A stretch of 64,000 bases of DNA from DASSUW01 sp963792385 (GCA_963792385.1 CAWBVZ010000012.1:62001-126000), one strand, 5' to 3'; shown: positions 10,024 through 19,016, counted from the stretch's first letter. Numbers and translations: made by a program. Notes: generated by a model not told the origin, from the letters alone.

Positions 10024-11717
10024 TGACCTCGCCGAGCGAGTTCCCGCCGCCGGTCGACTCGGCGGATGAGTTCGTCGGTCCCCCGACCGACCCGGAGGAC
10101 GAGCGGATCGAGGTCGGGGTGGCGATCGTCGGCGGCGGCCAGGCCGGTCTCGCGTGTGCGATCCGGCTGCTGCAGCTGCTCGAGGACGACCCCGAGCTGA
10201 CCGAGAAGCTCGGCGAGGTGCCGGTGGCCGTGATCGAGAAGGGCAAGGTCGCCGGCGCGCACCAGCTCTCCGGCGCGGTGATGAACCCGTCGGCGATCAA
10301 GGAGCTGTTCCCGGACGACGACTCGTGGCCGAGCTATGGCGAGGTCGAGGGCGAGACCGTCTACTTCATGCTCAACAAGAAGCGCGCGGTGCCGCTGAAG
10401 CCGACGCCGCCGCCGTTCCGCAACCACGGCAACCACGTCGTCGCGCTGGCGGAGCTCAACCGCTGGCTGGCGGAGAAGGCCGAGGAGGCGGGCGCCTACA
10501 TCCTCACCGAGACCACCGGTCACAAGCTGCTGGTCGAGGACGGCGTCGTGCGCGGCGTGCGCACGGGCGACAAGGGGCGCGACAAGGAGGGCGGCGAGAA
10601 GTCCAACTTCGAGCCGGGCTCCGACGTCGTCGCCAAGGCGACCGTGCTCGCCGACGGTTGCTGGGGCCACCTCACCGGCGCGGCGCTGAAGGGCCTCGAC
10701 CTGGCGGCGAAGGACCCGCAGGTGTGGGCGCTCGGCGTCAAGGAGGTGTGGGAGGTCGAGCAGCCGTTTCACAAGGTCGTGCACACGCTCGGCTGGCCGC
10801 TGCGCGGGGGCGCGAAGTACAAGGAGTTCGGCGGCTCGTGGATCTACGGCATGAACCGCGAGGGCGAGACGCCGAAGGTGTCGATCGGCTACGTCGTCGG
10901 GCTCGACAACACCGACGCGCGGCTGTCGGTCCACGACGTGCTGCAGGAGTTCAAGCTGCACCCGCTCGTGAAGAAGATCCTGAAGGGCGGCAAGCGCGTC
11001 GCGTGGGGTGCGAAGGCGATCCCCGAGGGCGGCTATTGGGCGATGCCGAAGCTGCACGCCCCCGGCATGGTCGTGTGCGGCGACGCCGGCGGCATGGTCA
11101 ACGTGCCGCGACTGAAGGGCATCCACTACGCGATCCGCTCCGGCATGCTCGCGGCGGAGACGATCTACCGGCAGCTGAAGGCCGGCTCGACCGACTTCTC
11201 GGCCTACGAGGCAGCGGTCCACGACTCCGAGATCGGCAAGGACCTGTGGGAGTCGCGCAACATGAAGCAGCCGTTCGCGAAGGGGCTGATCCGCGGCGGC
11301 GCGATCACCAACGCGATGGTCCTCTCGAAGGGCCGGTTCCCGGGCGGGCACTGGGCCACGCACCGCGACGCCGACAGCCCGGTCGAGGTCTCCGACCGCG
11401 ACAAGCGCTACCCGAAGCCCGACGGCAAGTACACGTTCGACAAGCTCTCGGGCGTCTTCCTGACCGGCAACGCGACGCGCGACGACGCGCCGAGCCACAT
11501 CCGGATCGAGAAGCGGGTGCCGCGCGAGGTCGCCGAGGCGTGGGCGTGGATGTGCCCGGCGCAGGTGTACGAGATCCCCGAGGACGCGCCCGAGGACGGG
11601 TTCGTCGACCTGATCGTGAACCCGTCGAACTGCGTGCAGTGCGGCGCGATCACCGCCAAGGGAGGACGGCTGACGCCGCCCGAGGGCGGCGACGGTCCCA
11701 TGTACCAAATCATGTGA
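10023..11717 (+). CDS. ETF:quinone oxidoreductase-type flavoprotein with an altered Fe-S site
   Basis: Membrane-associated flavoprotein (564 residues) expected to pass electrons from reduced ETF to quinone. The N-terminal FAD motif VGVAIVGGGQAGLACAIRL, the GAHQLSGAVMNPSAI block, GMVVCGDAGGMVNVPRLKGIHYAIRSGMLAAE and the C-terminal ferredoxin-like tail fit ETF-QO/FixC-FixX. Known ETF-QOs bind a 4Fe-4S cluster through four cysteines (CPAGVYE and NCxxCxxC). Here C511, C537 and C540 are present but the fourth position is I543 and the following loop is about four residues shorter. Whether a 4Fe-4S cluster can form is open. Its place behind etfBA supports the role. Confidence 0.9.
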   Translation: MTSPSEFPPPVDSADEFVGPPTDPEDERIEVGVAIVGGGQAGLACAIRLLQLLEDDPELTEKLGEVPVAVIEKGKVAGAHQLSGAVMNPSAIKELFPDDDSWPSYGEVEGETVYFMLNKKRAVPLKPTPPPFRNHGNHVVALAELNRWLAEKAEEAGAYILTETTGHKLLVEDGVVRGVRTGDKGRDKEGGEKSNFEPGSDVVAKATVLADGCWGHLTGAALKGLDLAAKDPQVWALGVKEVWEVEQPFHKVVHTLGWPLRGGAKYKEFGGSWIYGMNREGETPKVSIGYVVGLDNTDARLSVHDVLQEFKLHPLVKKILKGGKRVAWGAKAIPEGGYWAMPKLHAPGMVVCGDAGGMVNVPRLKGIHYAIRSGMLAAETIYRQLKAGSTDFSAYEAAVHDSEIGKDLWESRNMKQPFAKGLIRGGAITNAMVLSKGRFPGGHWATHRDADSPVEVSDRDKRYPKPDGKYTFDKLSGVFLTGNATRDDAPSHIRIEKRVPREVAEAWAWMCPAQVYEIPEDAPEDGFVDLIVNPSNCVQCGAITAKGGRLTPPEGGDGPMYQIM

Positions 11718-11755
11718 GTGCCCTTGCCGGCATCCGGCCGGCGGTTTGAGAACGG

Positions 11756-11775
11756 CGGGTGCATCCGTGCACCCG
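11756..11775. terminator. Hairpin after the etf operon
   Basis: CGGGTGCA and TGCACCCG pair perfectly around a 4-base loop, 39 bases after the operon stop. No T-run follows, so it would be a weak or non-canonical terminator, or an RNA-stabilising 3' hairpin. Confidence 0.4.
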
Positions 11776-11826
11776 TAACCGCTTCGCTCCGCAACTCGCC
11801 GCTGATTCGAGCGTTATGGGAACCCC

Positions 11827-12528
11827 ATGCGCCGGATCGCACTCACCATTGTTCTGTTCGCCGCACTGGCCGCGCCGGCGCAGGCGGCGCCGAACGCCGG
11901 CGTCGCGCTGACCGCGTGCGTGCCGCGCGAGCGGGCGGCGGAGTTCGAGGCGCGGATGAGCGCGGTCGCCGGCGCCAAGCGGATGCGGATGAGCTTCACG
12001 CTCCAGGTCCGCAAGCAGGGGAAGGCGACCTTCAAGCGGGTGGCCGCGCCGGGGTTCGGCGACTGGACGACCGCCGATCCCGGCACGCGCCGGTACGTGT
12101 TCACGCGCCGCGTCGAGGCGCTGATCGGCCCGGCGAGCTACCGCGCGCTGGTGCGCTTCCGCTGGCTCGACGCGCGCGGCAGGACGGTCGCGAGCACGCG
12201 CGCCTACTCGCACGCGTGCCGGCAGCCCGACCACCGGCCGAACCTCACCGTCAAGGCGCTGTCGCTCGAGGGTGCGCGCAACTACGTGGCGCTGGTCGCC
12301 AACAACGGGCGCACCGCGAGCGGGCCGTTCGACCTCCAGGTCACGCTGCCCGACCGGGTGCTCGGGCCGGTCACCATCGCGAACCTCGACCCTGGCGCTC
12401 AGCAGCTCGTTCGGTTCCGCGGGCCGCGCTGCAAGGCCGGCACCATGGTCACGGCGGCCGCCGACCCGCTCGACGCGATCGACGAGCGCTCGGAGCTCGA
12501 CAACTCGTTCACTCTGACGTGCGCGTGA
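11827..12528 (+). CDS. Secreted protein with C-terminal CARDB-like domain
   Basis: Exported protein of 233 residues and unknown function. A signal peptide covers ~1-19 (ends P-A-Q-A-A). The middle (20-140) is an unrecognised beta-rich region with two cysteines (C30 and C132) that could form a disulfide. Residues ~142-233 resemble a CARDB/Ig-like module (PNLTVKALS...YVALVANNGRTASGPFDL...LDPGAQQLVRF...IDERSELDNSFTLTC), a fold used for adhesion or protein contact at the cell surface. The 3' end overlaps the opposing hydrolase gene by 20 bases. No catalytic motif is seen. Confidence 0.75.
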   Translation: MRRIALTIVLFAALAAPAQAAPNAGVALTACVPRERAAEFEARMSAVAGAKRMRMSFTLQVRKQGKATFKRVAAPGFGDWTTADPGTRRYVFTRRVEALIGPASYRALVRFRWLDARGRTVASTRAYSHACRQPDHRPNLTVKALSLEGARNYVALVANNGRTASGPFDLQVTLPDRVLGPVTIANLDPGAQQLVRFRGPRCKAGTMVTAAADPLDAIDERSELDNSFTLTCA

Positions 12529-13309
12529 GCCAGTCGATCAGCGCCGGCCAGTAGCGGTCGGGCTGCTCGACGAACGGGAAGTGCCCGGCGCGTTCGACGA
12601 TCAGCAGCTCGCCGCGCGGGGCGGTCGACGCGATCCGGCGGGCGCAGGCCGGCGGCGTCGGGCGGTCGTGCTCGCCGGCGATCGCCAGCACCGGGATGTC
12701 GGCCGCGGCCAAGGCGTCGAGCGCGTGCAGCTCGCCGAAGTCGTGACTGCGGTGCGCCTCGACCTGGAACAGCACGTCCGCGAGCATCGTCTCGGCGGTT
12801 GCCGGGTCGTCGGCGAAGAAGGGCATCTGGTCGCGCCACAGCTCCCGGCACTCCTCGGGCGTGCTCACCGTCCCCGCGTCCTCGCGCTCGAACGCGGCGC
12901 GCACGCCGGCGGCGACGTCCTCCGGCAGCCCCTCGAACCGGTCCTCGGGCGCGCCCGGCGGCTCCTCCTCCTCGGAGTCGGTGTCCGACGCCACCAAGCG
13001 CGCGGCGCTGCCGGGAAAGTCGACGAGGTGCTGCATCGCCACGAAGCCGCCGCCCGAGTGGCCGAGCAGCGTCCAGTCCTCGAGCGCGAGCTCGCGGGCC
13101 AGTTGCTCGACCGCCCGCGCGTGGGCGGTGAAGGTCCACTCGATCGCCGGCGAGCGACCGCTGCCGGGAAGGTCGACGAGCAGGACACGGAAGCCCGCGT
13201 CGACCAGCGACTGCGCGCCGGGCAGGAACACCGAGCCGTCGAGCCCCGGCCCGGGGTGAAGCATCACGATCGCAGGCCCGGAGCCGAGATCACGGACGTG
13301 TAAGGGCAT
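12509..13309 (-). CDS. Alpha/beta hydrolase (proline iminopeptidase-like)
   Basis: Cytoplasmic alpha/beta hydrolase of 266 residues. Visible elements: oxyanion region MLHPGPGLDGS, nucleophile elbow GHSGGG (serine ~93), catalytic acid in IAGEHDRPTPP and catalytic histidine in ERAGHFPFVEQP. An acidic lid segment (SDTDSEEEEPPGAPEDRFEGL, around residues 128-150) is unusually Glu/Asp-rich. HPGPG resembles the HGGPG of prolyl aminopeptidases, but the substrate cannot be assigned. It is divergent from rpmE, whose promoter sits in the 16-base gap. Confidence 0.88.
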   Translation of the reverse strand: MPLHVRDLGSGPAIVMLHPGPGLDGSVFLPGAQSLVDAGFRVLLVDLPGSGRSPAIEWTFTAHARAVEQLARELALEDWTLLGHSGGGFVAMQHLVDFPGSAARLVASDTDSEEEEPPGAPEDRFEGLPEDVAAGVRAAFEREDAGTVSTPEECRELWRDQMPFFADDPATAETMLADVLFQVEAHRSHDFGELHALDALAAADIPVLAIAGEHDRPTPPACARRIASTAPRGELLIVERAGHFPFVEQPDRYWPALIDWLTRTSE

Positions 13310-13310
13310 C

Positions 13311-13316
13311 TACAAT
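13311..13316 (+). promoter_or_regulatory. -10 box TACAAT before rpmE
   Basis: TACAAT lies 9 bases upstream of the rpmE ATG. A leader would be only a few bases long, so rpmE is probably leaderless or nearly so. The box sits in the very short gap between divergent genes. Confidence 0.5.
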
Positions 13317-13325
13317 GGATACATC

Positions 13326-13550
13326 ATGAAGACCGAACTCCACCCCGAATACCTTGAGGCGACGGTTACCTGCACGTGCGGGAACAGCTTCAAGACGCGC
13401 TCTACCAAGGGCGACATGCACGTGGAGATCTGCTCGAACTGCCACCCGTTCTACACGGGCAAGCAGAAGCTGATCGACACCGGCGGGCGCGTGGAGCGGT
13501 TCCAGCGTCGCGCTGCCAAGCGCGCCGCATCGGGCGGCTCCGGCTCCTAG
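13326..13550 (+). CDS. rpmE: 50S ribosomal protein L31 (zinc-binding form)
   Basis: L31 of 74 residues. Four cysteines C16, C18, C36 and C39 form the zinc site of the C+ type. The sequence (HPEYLEATVTCTCGN, STKGDMHVEICSNCHPFYTGKQKLIDTGGRVERF) is canonical, followed by a short basic/Ser-Gly tail. It heads the block rpmE - DUF1385 - prfA, the usual actinobacterial neighbourhood. Confidence 0.97.
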   Translation: MKTELHPEYLEATVTCTCGNSFKTRSTKGDMHVEICSNCHPFYTGKQKLIDTGGRVERFQRRAAKRAASGGSGS

Positions 13551-13588
13551 CGCTGTAGGGCGCGGGCTCGGTTGCCGATCATCTAAGC

Positions 13589-14548
13589 GTGAGCGCTACC
13601 GAGACCCGTCCGCCCGACGGCGCCCTGATGGCGTCGCGCGATGCGCCCGTGGGCGGCCAGGCCGTCCTCGAGGGCGTGATGATGCGCGGCGTCTCCACGT
13701 GGGCCGTCGCGGTCCGCAAGCCCGAGGGCGAGATCGACGTGACGTCGTTCCCGCTCGTGTCCTGGGCCAAGCGCCACCGCGCCTTCCGCTGGCCCGTGAT
13801 TCGCGGCGTCGTCGCGCTCGTCGAGTCGCTGAACATCGGCTTCAAGGCGCTCAACATGTCTGCGAACGCGCAGCTGCCGGAGGAGGAGGAGCCGATCTCC
13901 GGCCTCATGTGGGTGCTTACGATGGTCGTGGCGCTCGCGTTCGCGGTCGGCCTCTTCTTCGTCGTGCCGGTCGGCCTTACAAGCCTCTTCAAGGACCAGC
14001 TCGGCTCCGCCTTCCTGTTCTGGGTCGTCGAGGGCGCCGTGCGCACGACCATCTTCCTCGGCTACATCGCCCTCCTGTCGCGCCTGCGCGACCTGCGCCG
14101 TGTGTTCGAGTACCACGGAGCCGAGCACAAGACGATCTCCTGCTTCGAGGCGGGCGAGCCGCTCACCCCGGAGAACGCGCAGCGGTACTCGCGCCTGCAC
14201 CCGCGCTGCGGAACGAGCTTCCTGCTGATCGTCATGATCGTGGCGATCTTCATCTTCGCCCCGCTCGGCCTGCCGGCCTGGTACCTGCTGATCGCCTCGC
14301 GGATCATCGGCGTGCCGCTGATCGCCGGCCTGTCGTTCGAGGTCATCAAGTTCGCCGGCCGCAACCGCCGCAAGCGCTGGGTGCAGATCCTGATGTGGCC
14401 CGGCATGCAGCTGCAGAAGCTCACCACGCGCGAGCCAGACCACGAGGAGCTCGAGGTCGCCATCGCCGCCATGGAGGCCGTGCTCGCCGTCGAGGACCCG
14501 CGCAACGCATCGGCCGCAGACCGAGTCGGCATGGAAGTCGTCGCCTAA
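13589..14548 (+). CDS. DUF1385 membrane protein (YqhQ-like)
   Basis: Predicted membrane protein of 319 residues from the DUF1385 family, function unknown. Family hallmarks: GGQAVLEGVMMRG near the N-terminus, RGVVALVESLNIGFKALN, EYHGAEHKTISCFE in the middle and HPRCGTSFLLIV, with about four hydrophobic helices. The EYHGAEHK stretch is rich in polar and charged residues and could bind metal. The gene commonly sits between rpmE and prfA in Firmicutes and Actinobacteria, as here. Confidence 0.92.
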   Translation: MSATETRPPDGALMASRDAPVGGQAVLEGVMMRGVSTWAVAVRKPEGEIDVTSFPLVSWAKRHRAFRWPVIRGVVALVESLNIGFKALNMSANAQLPEEEEPISGLMWVLTMVVALAFAVGLFFVVPVGLTSLFKDQLGSAFLFWVVEGAVRTTIFLGYIALLSRLRDLRRVFEYHGAEHKTISCFEAGEPLTPENAQRYSRLHPRCGTSFLLIVMIVAIFIFAPLGLPAWYLLIASRIIGVPLIAGLSFEVIKFAGRNRRKRWVQILMWPGMQLQKLTTREPDHEELEVAIAAMEAVLAVEDPRNASAADRVGMEVVA

Positions 14549-14555
14549 CTCGGCC

Positions 14556-14561
14556 TAGACT
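14556..14561 (+). promoter_or_regulatory. -10-like hexamer TAGACT before prfA
   Basis: TAGACT lies 9 bases before the prfA ATG and no clear Shine-Dalgarno is present, which fits leaderless expression. Confidence 0.4.
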
Positions 14562-14570
14562 CGTTCGGCG

Positions 14571-15623
14571 ATGATCGAGTCACTCGTCGAGCAGATCGAG
14601 GCGCGCCACGAGGAACTCGAGGCGCAGATGTCCGATCCGGCCGTGATCAACGACCGGCTGCGCTACGCCGAGGTCGGCCGCCAGTACAACCAGCTCGCCC
14701 CGGCGGCCAAACTCGCCGAGGAGTGGCGCCGGGCGATCTCCGACACGGAGGGCGCGCAGGAGCTGATCGACGAGGGCGCCGACGACGCCGAGCTGCGCGA
14801 CGAACTGCGTGACGTGCGGGCGCGGATCGAGGAGCTCGAGGAGGAGATCCGGCTCGCGATGGTCGAGCCCGATCCGAACGACGACCGGAACGTGATCGTC
14901 GAGGTGCGCGGGGGCGCCGGCGGTGACGAGGCCGGCCTGTGGGCGGGCGACCTGTACCGGATGCTCACGCGCTACGCCGAGCGGCTCGGCTTCAAGACCG
15001 AGACGCTGGACGCCTCCGACGGCTCGTACACGTTCGAGGTGCGCGGCGACGGGGCGTACTCCAGGTTCAAGTACGAGGGCGGCACGCACCGCGTGCAGCG
15101 CGTCCCCGCAACCGAGTCGCAGGGGCGCATCCACACGTCGACGGCCACCGTGGCGGTGCTGCCGGAGGTCGACGACGTGGAGATCGAGATCGACCAGAAC
15201 GACCTCGAGATCGACGTCTATCGCTCCTCCGGCCCCGGCGGGCAGTCCGTCAACACGACCGACTCGGCCGTGCGGATCACGCACAAGCCGACCGGCGTCG
15301 TCGTCTCGATGCAGGACGAGAAGTCGCAGCTCCAGAACCGCGAGCGGGCGATGAAGGTGCTGCGCGCGCGGCTGTACGAGAAGAAGCTCGCCGAGCAGCA
15401 GGCCGAGCTCGCCGCCGACCGGCGCGCGCAGGTCGGCACCGGTGAGCGGGCGGAGAAGATCCGCACCTACAACTTCCCCCAGCGGCGCGTGACCGACCAC
15501 CGCGTCGAGGGCCTCACCGTGCACAACCTCGAGCAGATCCTCGGCGGCGAGCTCGAGGAGATCTCCGGCGCGCTCGAGGACGCCGAGAAGCGCCGCCGGC
15601 TGGAGCTCCAGGCCGCCGGCTGA
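14571..15623 (+). CDS. prfA: Peptide chain release factor 1
   Basis: RF1 (350 residues), which ends translation at UAA and UAG. The GGQ hydrolysis motif is at residues 223-225 within SSGPGGQSVNTTDSAVR, and the codon-reading tripeptide is P179-A-T181 (PxT class), which separates it from RF2 (SPF). The coiled-coil N-terminal domain and the C-terminal basic segment (YNFPQRRVTDHR) are intact. The methylase that modifies its GGQ glutamine, PrmC, is encoded 3.4 kb downstream, beyond an inserted TRAP transporter. Confidence 0.97.
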   Translation: MIESLVEQIEARHEELEAQMSDPAVINDRLRYAEVGRQYNQLAPAAKLAEEWRRAISDTEGAQELIDEGADDAELRDELRDVRARIEELEEEIRLAMVEPDPNDDRNVIVEVRGGAGGDEAGLWAGDLYRMLTRYAERLGFKTETLDASDGSYTFEVRGDGAYSRFKYEGGTHRVQRVPATESQGRIHTSTATVAVLPEVDDVEIEIDQNDLEIDVYRSSGPGGQSVNTTDSAVRITHKPTGVVVSMQDEKSQLQNRERAMKVLRARLYEKKLAEQQAELAADRRAQVGTGERAEKIRTYNFPQRRVTDHRVEGLTVHNLEQILGGELEEISGALEDAEKRRRLELQAAG

Positions 15624-15664
15624 GCAGCGGTTTCCCGCGGCCCGGCGCCGGGCAGGCCGGGACC

Positions 15665-16615
15665 ATGGGGAGGCACCTGGCGGTGGTGGTCGTCCTCGCT
15701 GCGCTCGTGGCGGCGTGCTCGCCCAACGACCCGCCCGGCGGCGAGGGACGGCTCTCGATCGCCACCGGCGGCTCCGGCGGCGTGTACCAGGTCTACGGCG
15801 GCGGGCTCGCCGACGTGCTGAGCGAGGAGATGCCCGACGCGCCGACGACCGCCGAGACCACGTCGGCGTCGGTCGACAACCTGGTGCTGGTCGCGGACGG
15901 AGAGTCCGACATCGCCTTCTCGCTCGCCGACACCGCGATCGACGCCGTCGAGGGCAACGAGAGCTTCGAGAAGCCGCAGCCCGTACGCGCGCTCGCGACG
16001 CTCTATCCGAACATCACCCAGGTCGTCGTGAAGGCCGGGTCGGGCATCGAGACGATCGAGGACATGCGCGGCAAGACGGTCTCCGTCGGCTCGCCCGGCT
16101 CGGGCACCGAGGTGATCGCGCTGCGACTGCTCGAGGTGGCGGGCGTCGACCCGGACGACGACATCGCCAAGCGCCAGCTCGGCGTCGGCGAGTCGGTCCA
16201 GGCGGTGCGCGACGGCTCGATCGACGCGTTCTTCTGGTCCGGCGGCGTGCCCACCGGCGCGGTCACCGACCTCGCGACGACGGATGACATCCGCCTGCTC
16301 GCTCTCGACCGCTACCTGCAGCCGATGCGCGAGCGCTACGGCGAGGCCTACGCGGAGGCCGAGGTCGAGGACGACGAATACGCCGGCGTGCCGGGCACGA
16401 AGACGATCGGCGTGCCGAACCTGCTGATGGTCAACCAGCAGATGAGCGACGAGCTCGCCCACCGGATCACCGAGGAGCTGTACGCGGGCAAGGACCGCCT
16501 TGCGACGATCGTGCCGGCCGCGGAGGCGCTCGATCCGAAAAAGGGCCGCGAGGTCGTGTCGCCGGTCGAGCTGCACCCCGGCGCCGTCCGCTACTACGAA
16601 GAGCAGGCGCGATGA
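15665..16615 (+). CDS. TRAP transporter solute-binding lipoprotein, TAXI family
   Basis: Extracytoplasmic binding protein (316 residues) of a TRAP-TAXI transporter. It has a lipoprotein signal with lipobox VAAC at ~15-18. The TAXI signature is seen in LSIATGGSGGVYQVYGGGLADVL, followed by QVVVKAGSGIETIEDMRGKTVSVGSPGSGTEVIALRLLE and DAFFWSGGVPTGAVTDL. Family members bind glutamate, alpha-ketoglutarate or other carboxylates; the ligand here is unknown. The stop overlaps the DUF1850 start by 4 bases. Confidence 0.93.
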   Translation: MGRHLAVVVVLAALVAACSPNDPPGGEGRLSIATGGSGGVYQVYGGGLADVLSEEMPDAPTTAETTSASVDNLVLVADGESDIAFSLADTAIDAVEGNESFEKPQPVRALATLYPNITQVVVKAGSGIETIEDMRGKTVSVGSPGSGTEVIALRLLEVAGVDPDDDIAKRQLGVGESVQAVRDGSIDAFFWSGGVPTGAVTDLATTDDIRLLALDRYLQPMRERYGEAYAEAEVEDDEYAGVPGTKTIGVPNLLMVNQQMSDELAHRITEELYAGKDRLATIVPAAEALDPKKGREVVSPVELHPGAVRYYEEQAR

Positions 16616-17046
16616 AGCTGCTGCTCGCCGTCGCGCTCGGCGCGCTCGCTTTCGGCGGCGGGCCGCCGCACGTCGTCGCCCGCACGACCGGGGGCGAGAA
16701 GGTGGCCGAGCTGCGGCTGCCGGGCTCGCGCACGTTCGCGCTCGAGTACCGGCACTCGTACTACCACCGGCCCGCGCGCGAGACGTTCCGCGTACGCGAC
16801 GACGGCGCATTCGAGCTGGTGGCGATCAGCTCGCCGAGCGAGGCGGTGCTGGACTACTACGAGATCGAGGGAGCGCGGGTGCGGCGCGACGGCCGCTGGA
16901 CGCTGCGACCGGCGCGCCCCGCGCGCTTCGAGAGCATGGCGCTGGCAGCGACCCGGGTCGGCCGCAGGACCCTGGTGGCCGGCGGCGTGCGGGTGCCGCT
17001 GTACGGCGGCGGCGACGTACACCTGCGATTGAAGGTGGAGCGATGA
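16612..17046 (+). CDS. DUF1850 protein of the TRAP-TAXI operon
   Basis: Protein of 144 residues with a signal peptide-like N-terminus (to ~24) and a compact beta-rich body. The pattern FALEYRHSYYHRPARETFRV...GAFELVAISSPSEAVLDYYEIEG matches DUF1850, a family almost always encoded between the TAXI receptor and the fused permease. Function is unknown; the constant association suggests an accessory role in transport. It overlaps both neighbours by 4 bases (ATGA). Confidence 0.85.
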   Translation: MKLLLAVALGALAFGGGPPHVVARTTGGEKVAELRLPGSRTFALEYRHSYYHRPARETFRVRDDGAFELVAISSPSEAVLDYYEIEGARVRRDGRWTLRPARPARFESMALAATRVGRRTLVAGGVRVPLYGGGDVHLRLKVER

Positions 17047-19016
17047 CGGCACCGGTCGCACCGACGCTTGAGCCGCAGACCGACGACCGGCTGCTGGAGG
17101 AGTACGAGGCCGAGCGCCCCGGCCGGCGCCTGACCGGCGTCGCCAACACGGTCGTCAATGTGCTCGGCGCCGGGCTGTCGCTGTTCGCGGTCTACTGGGT
17201 GCTCCACCCGATCACGGCCCAGCAGTATCGGCCTGCGTTCCTCGCCGTCGTCCTGCTGCTGACGTTCCTCGTCTTCCGCGCAAACGGCCAGACGAGCCGC
17301 GCCGATCACCCGGCCGAGAGCCCGACGCCGCTCGACTGGGCCCTCGGGATCATCGCGCTGGTCGCGGTCGGCTACGCCGCCGTGAACGCGGAAGAGCTGT
17401 TCCGGCGAGCCGCCGACCCGGAGCCGCTCGACATCGTCGCCGGCGTCACCTCCATCCTGCTCGTGCTCGAGGCCACGCGCCGCACGGTCGGCTGGATCCT
17501 GCCGGCGATCTGCGCCGCGTTCCTCGCCTACGCCTACCTCGGCGGGCTGATCCCGGAGTCGTTCGGCATCGCGCATAAGGGCTACGGGGTCGACCGCATC
17601 GTCGGGCAGGCCTACATGGGCCTGGAGGGACTGTTCGGGATCCCGCTCGACGTCGCGGCGACCTACATCGTGCTGTTCACGCTCTACGGCGCCGTGCTCG
17701 AGTACTCCGGCGCGGCGCGCTTCTTCGTGCAGCTGTCGTACGCCGCATTCGGCGGCAGCCGCACCGGCCCGGGGCGGACCACGACGCTGGCCGGGTTCCT
17801 GCTCGGCACCGTCTCCGGCTCCGGTGTGGCGACGACGGTCACGCTCGGCTCCGTCACATGGCCGTTGCTGCGCAAGGCGGGCTATCCGAAGGAGGCCGGC
17901 GGCGGCGTCCTCGCGGCCGCGGGCATCGGCGCGATCCTGTCGCCGCCGACGCTCGGCGCGGCGGCGTTCATCATCGCCGAGTTCCTGGAGGAGAGCTACT
18001 TCAAGGTCCTCCTCTACGCGCTCGTGCCGTCGCTCCTGTACTACCTCGGGATCCTGCTGGCGATCGAGGCCGACGCCCGCCGCTTCCGGGTCAGCGGCCT
18101 GGAGCTGGAGACCCCCGGGTTCTGGCGGCTGCTGAGCCGCTGGGGGTACCACTTCTCGTCGCTGATCGCGATCGTGTGGCTGCTGGCGATCGGGTTGTCG
18201 CCGTTCCGCGCCGTGCTCTACGCGACGGTGCTGGCGTTCCTGATGTCGTTCCTGGACAAGCGCGACCGGATGGGGCCGCGCAAGGTCTTCCAGGCGCTCG
18301 TGACCGGGGCGCGCGGCGTGCTGCCGATCGCCGCCACGACCGCGGCGGCGGGCCTGATCGTCGCGGTCGTCTCGCTCACCGGTCTCGGCCTGGAGCTGTC
18401 GTCGCTGATCGTCGATGCGGCGGGCGGATCGCTGGCGCTGACGGCGATCTTCAGCGCCGTCGCGGTGCTGATCCTCGGCCTCGCGGTGCCGGTCACCGCC
18501 TCGTTCATCATCGCCGCGGTGATCATCGCTCCGGCGCTGGTCGCGCTCGAGGTCGAGCCGTTCGCGGCCTACATGTTCATCTTCTACTACGCGGTGCTCA
18601 GCGAGGTGAGCCCGCCGACCGCGCTGTCAGCGTTCGCGGCCGCGGCGATCACCGGCGGCGACGGCTTCAAGACGATGATGCTGACGGCGCGCTACACGCT
18701 GCCGGCGTTCCTGGTGCCGTTCGCATTCGTCCTCTCGCCCAACGGCGAGGGCCTGCTGCTGCAGGGCAGCGCCGGGACGATCGTGCTGGCGACGGTGGTC
18801 TCGGCGGCCGCCGTCGCCGGGCTCGCGGTCGCGCTCGGCGGCTGGCTGCGCGGGCCGGTCGCGACACCGGTGCGCGTGCTGGCGGGTGCGGGATCGATCG
18901 TGCTGCTGTACCTGGAGCCGTTGTGGATCGCGATCGGCCTCGGCCTCCTCGCCGTAGCGCTGGCGGCGCACTTCGTACTGTCTGGGCGTGGTCCTCGCCC
19001 GAACGACAGTCCGTGA
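17043..19016 (+). CDS. TRAP transporter fused 4TM/12TM permease
   Basis: Permease of 657 residues in which the small (DctQ-like, 4 TM) and large (DctM-like, 12+ TM) TRAP subunits are fused, the form that works with TAXI receptors. The ATG at 17043 overlaps the DUF1850 stop; the frame is open further upstream, but that is shadow coding. Marks: GLEGLFGIPLDVAATYIVLFTLYG, GTVSGSGVATTVTLGSVTWPLLRKAGYPKEAGGGVLAAAGIGAILSPPTLGAAAF and the C-terminal FIIAAVIIAPALVALEVEPFAAYMFIFYYAVLSEVSPPTALS. It overlaps prmC by 29 bases. Confidence 0.94.
   Translation: MTAPVAPTLEPQTDDRLLEEYEAERPGRRLTGVANTVVNVLGAGLSLFAVYWVLHPITAQQYRPAFLAVVLLLTFLVFRANGQTSRADHPAESPTPLDWALGIIALVAVGYAAVNAEELFRRAADPEPLDIVAGVTSILLVLEATRRTVGWILPAICAAFLAYAYLGGLIPESFGIAHKGYGVDRIVGQAYMGLEGLFGIPLDVAATYIVLFTLYGAVLEYSGAARFFVQLSYAAFGGSRTGPGRTTTLAGFLLGTVSGSGVATTVTLGSVTWPLLRKAGYPKEAGGGVLAAAGIGAILSPPTLGAAAFIIAEFLEESYFKVLLYALVPSLLYYLGILLAIEADARRFRVSGLELETPGFWRLLSRWGYHFSSLIAIVWLLAIGLSPFRAVLYATVLAFLMSFLDKRDRMGPRKVFQALVTGARGVLPIAATTAAAGLIVAVVSLTGLGLELSSLIVDAAGGSLALTAIFSAVAVLILGLAVPVTASFIIAAVIIAPALVALEVEPFAAYMFIFYYAVLSEVSPPTALSAFAAAAITGGDGFKTMMLTARYTLPAFLVPFAFVLSPNGEGLLLQGSAGTIVLATVVSAAAVAGLAVALGGWLRGPVATPVRVLAGAGSIVLLYLEPLWIAIGLGLLAVALAAHFVLSGRGPRPNDSP

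Noticed and set aside
16500..17042. Upstream extension of the TRAP permease frame
   Set aside because: Translation there is Arg/Pro-rich and overlaps the TAXI and DUF1850 genes; ATG 17043 overlaps the previous stop and starts the conserved part.
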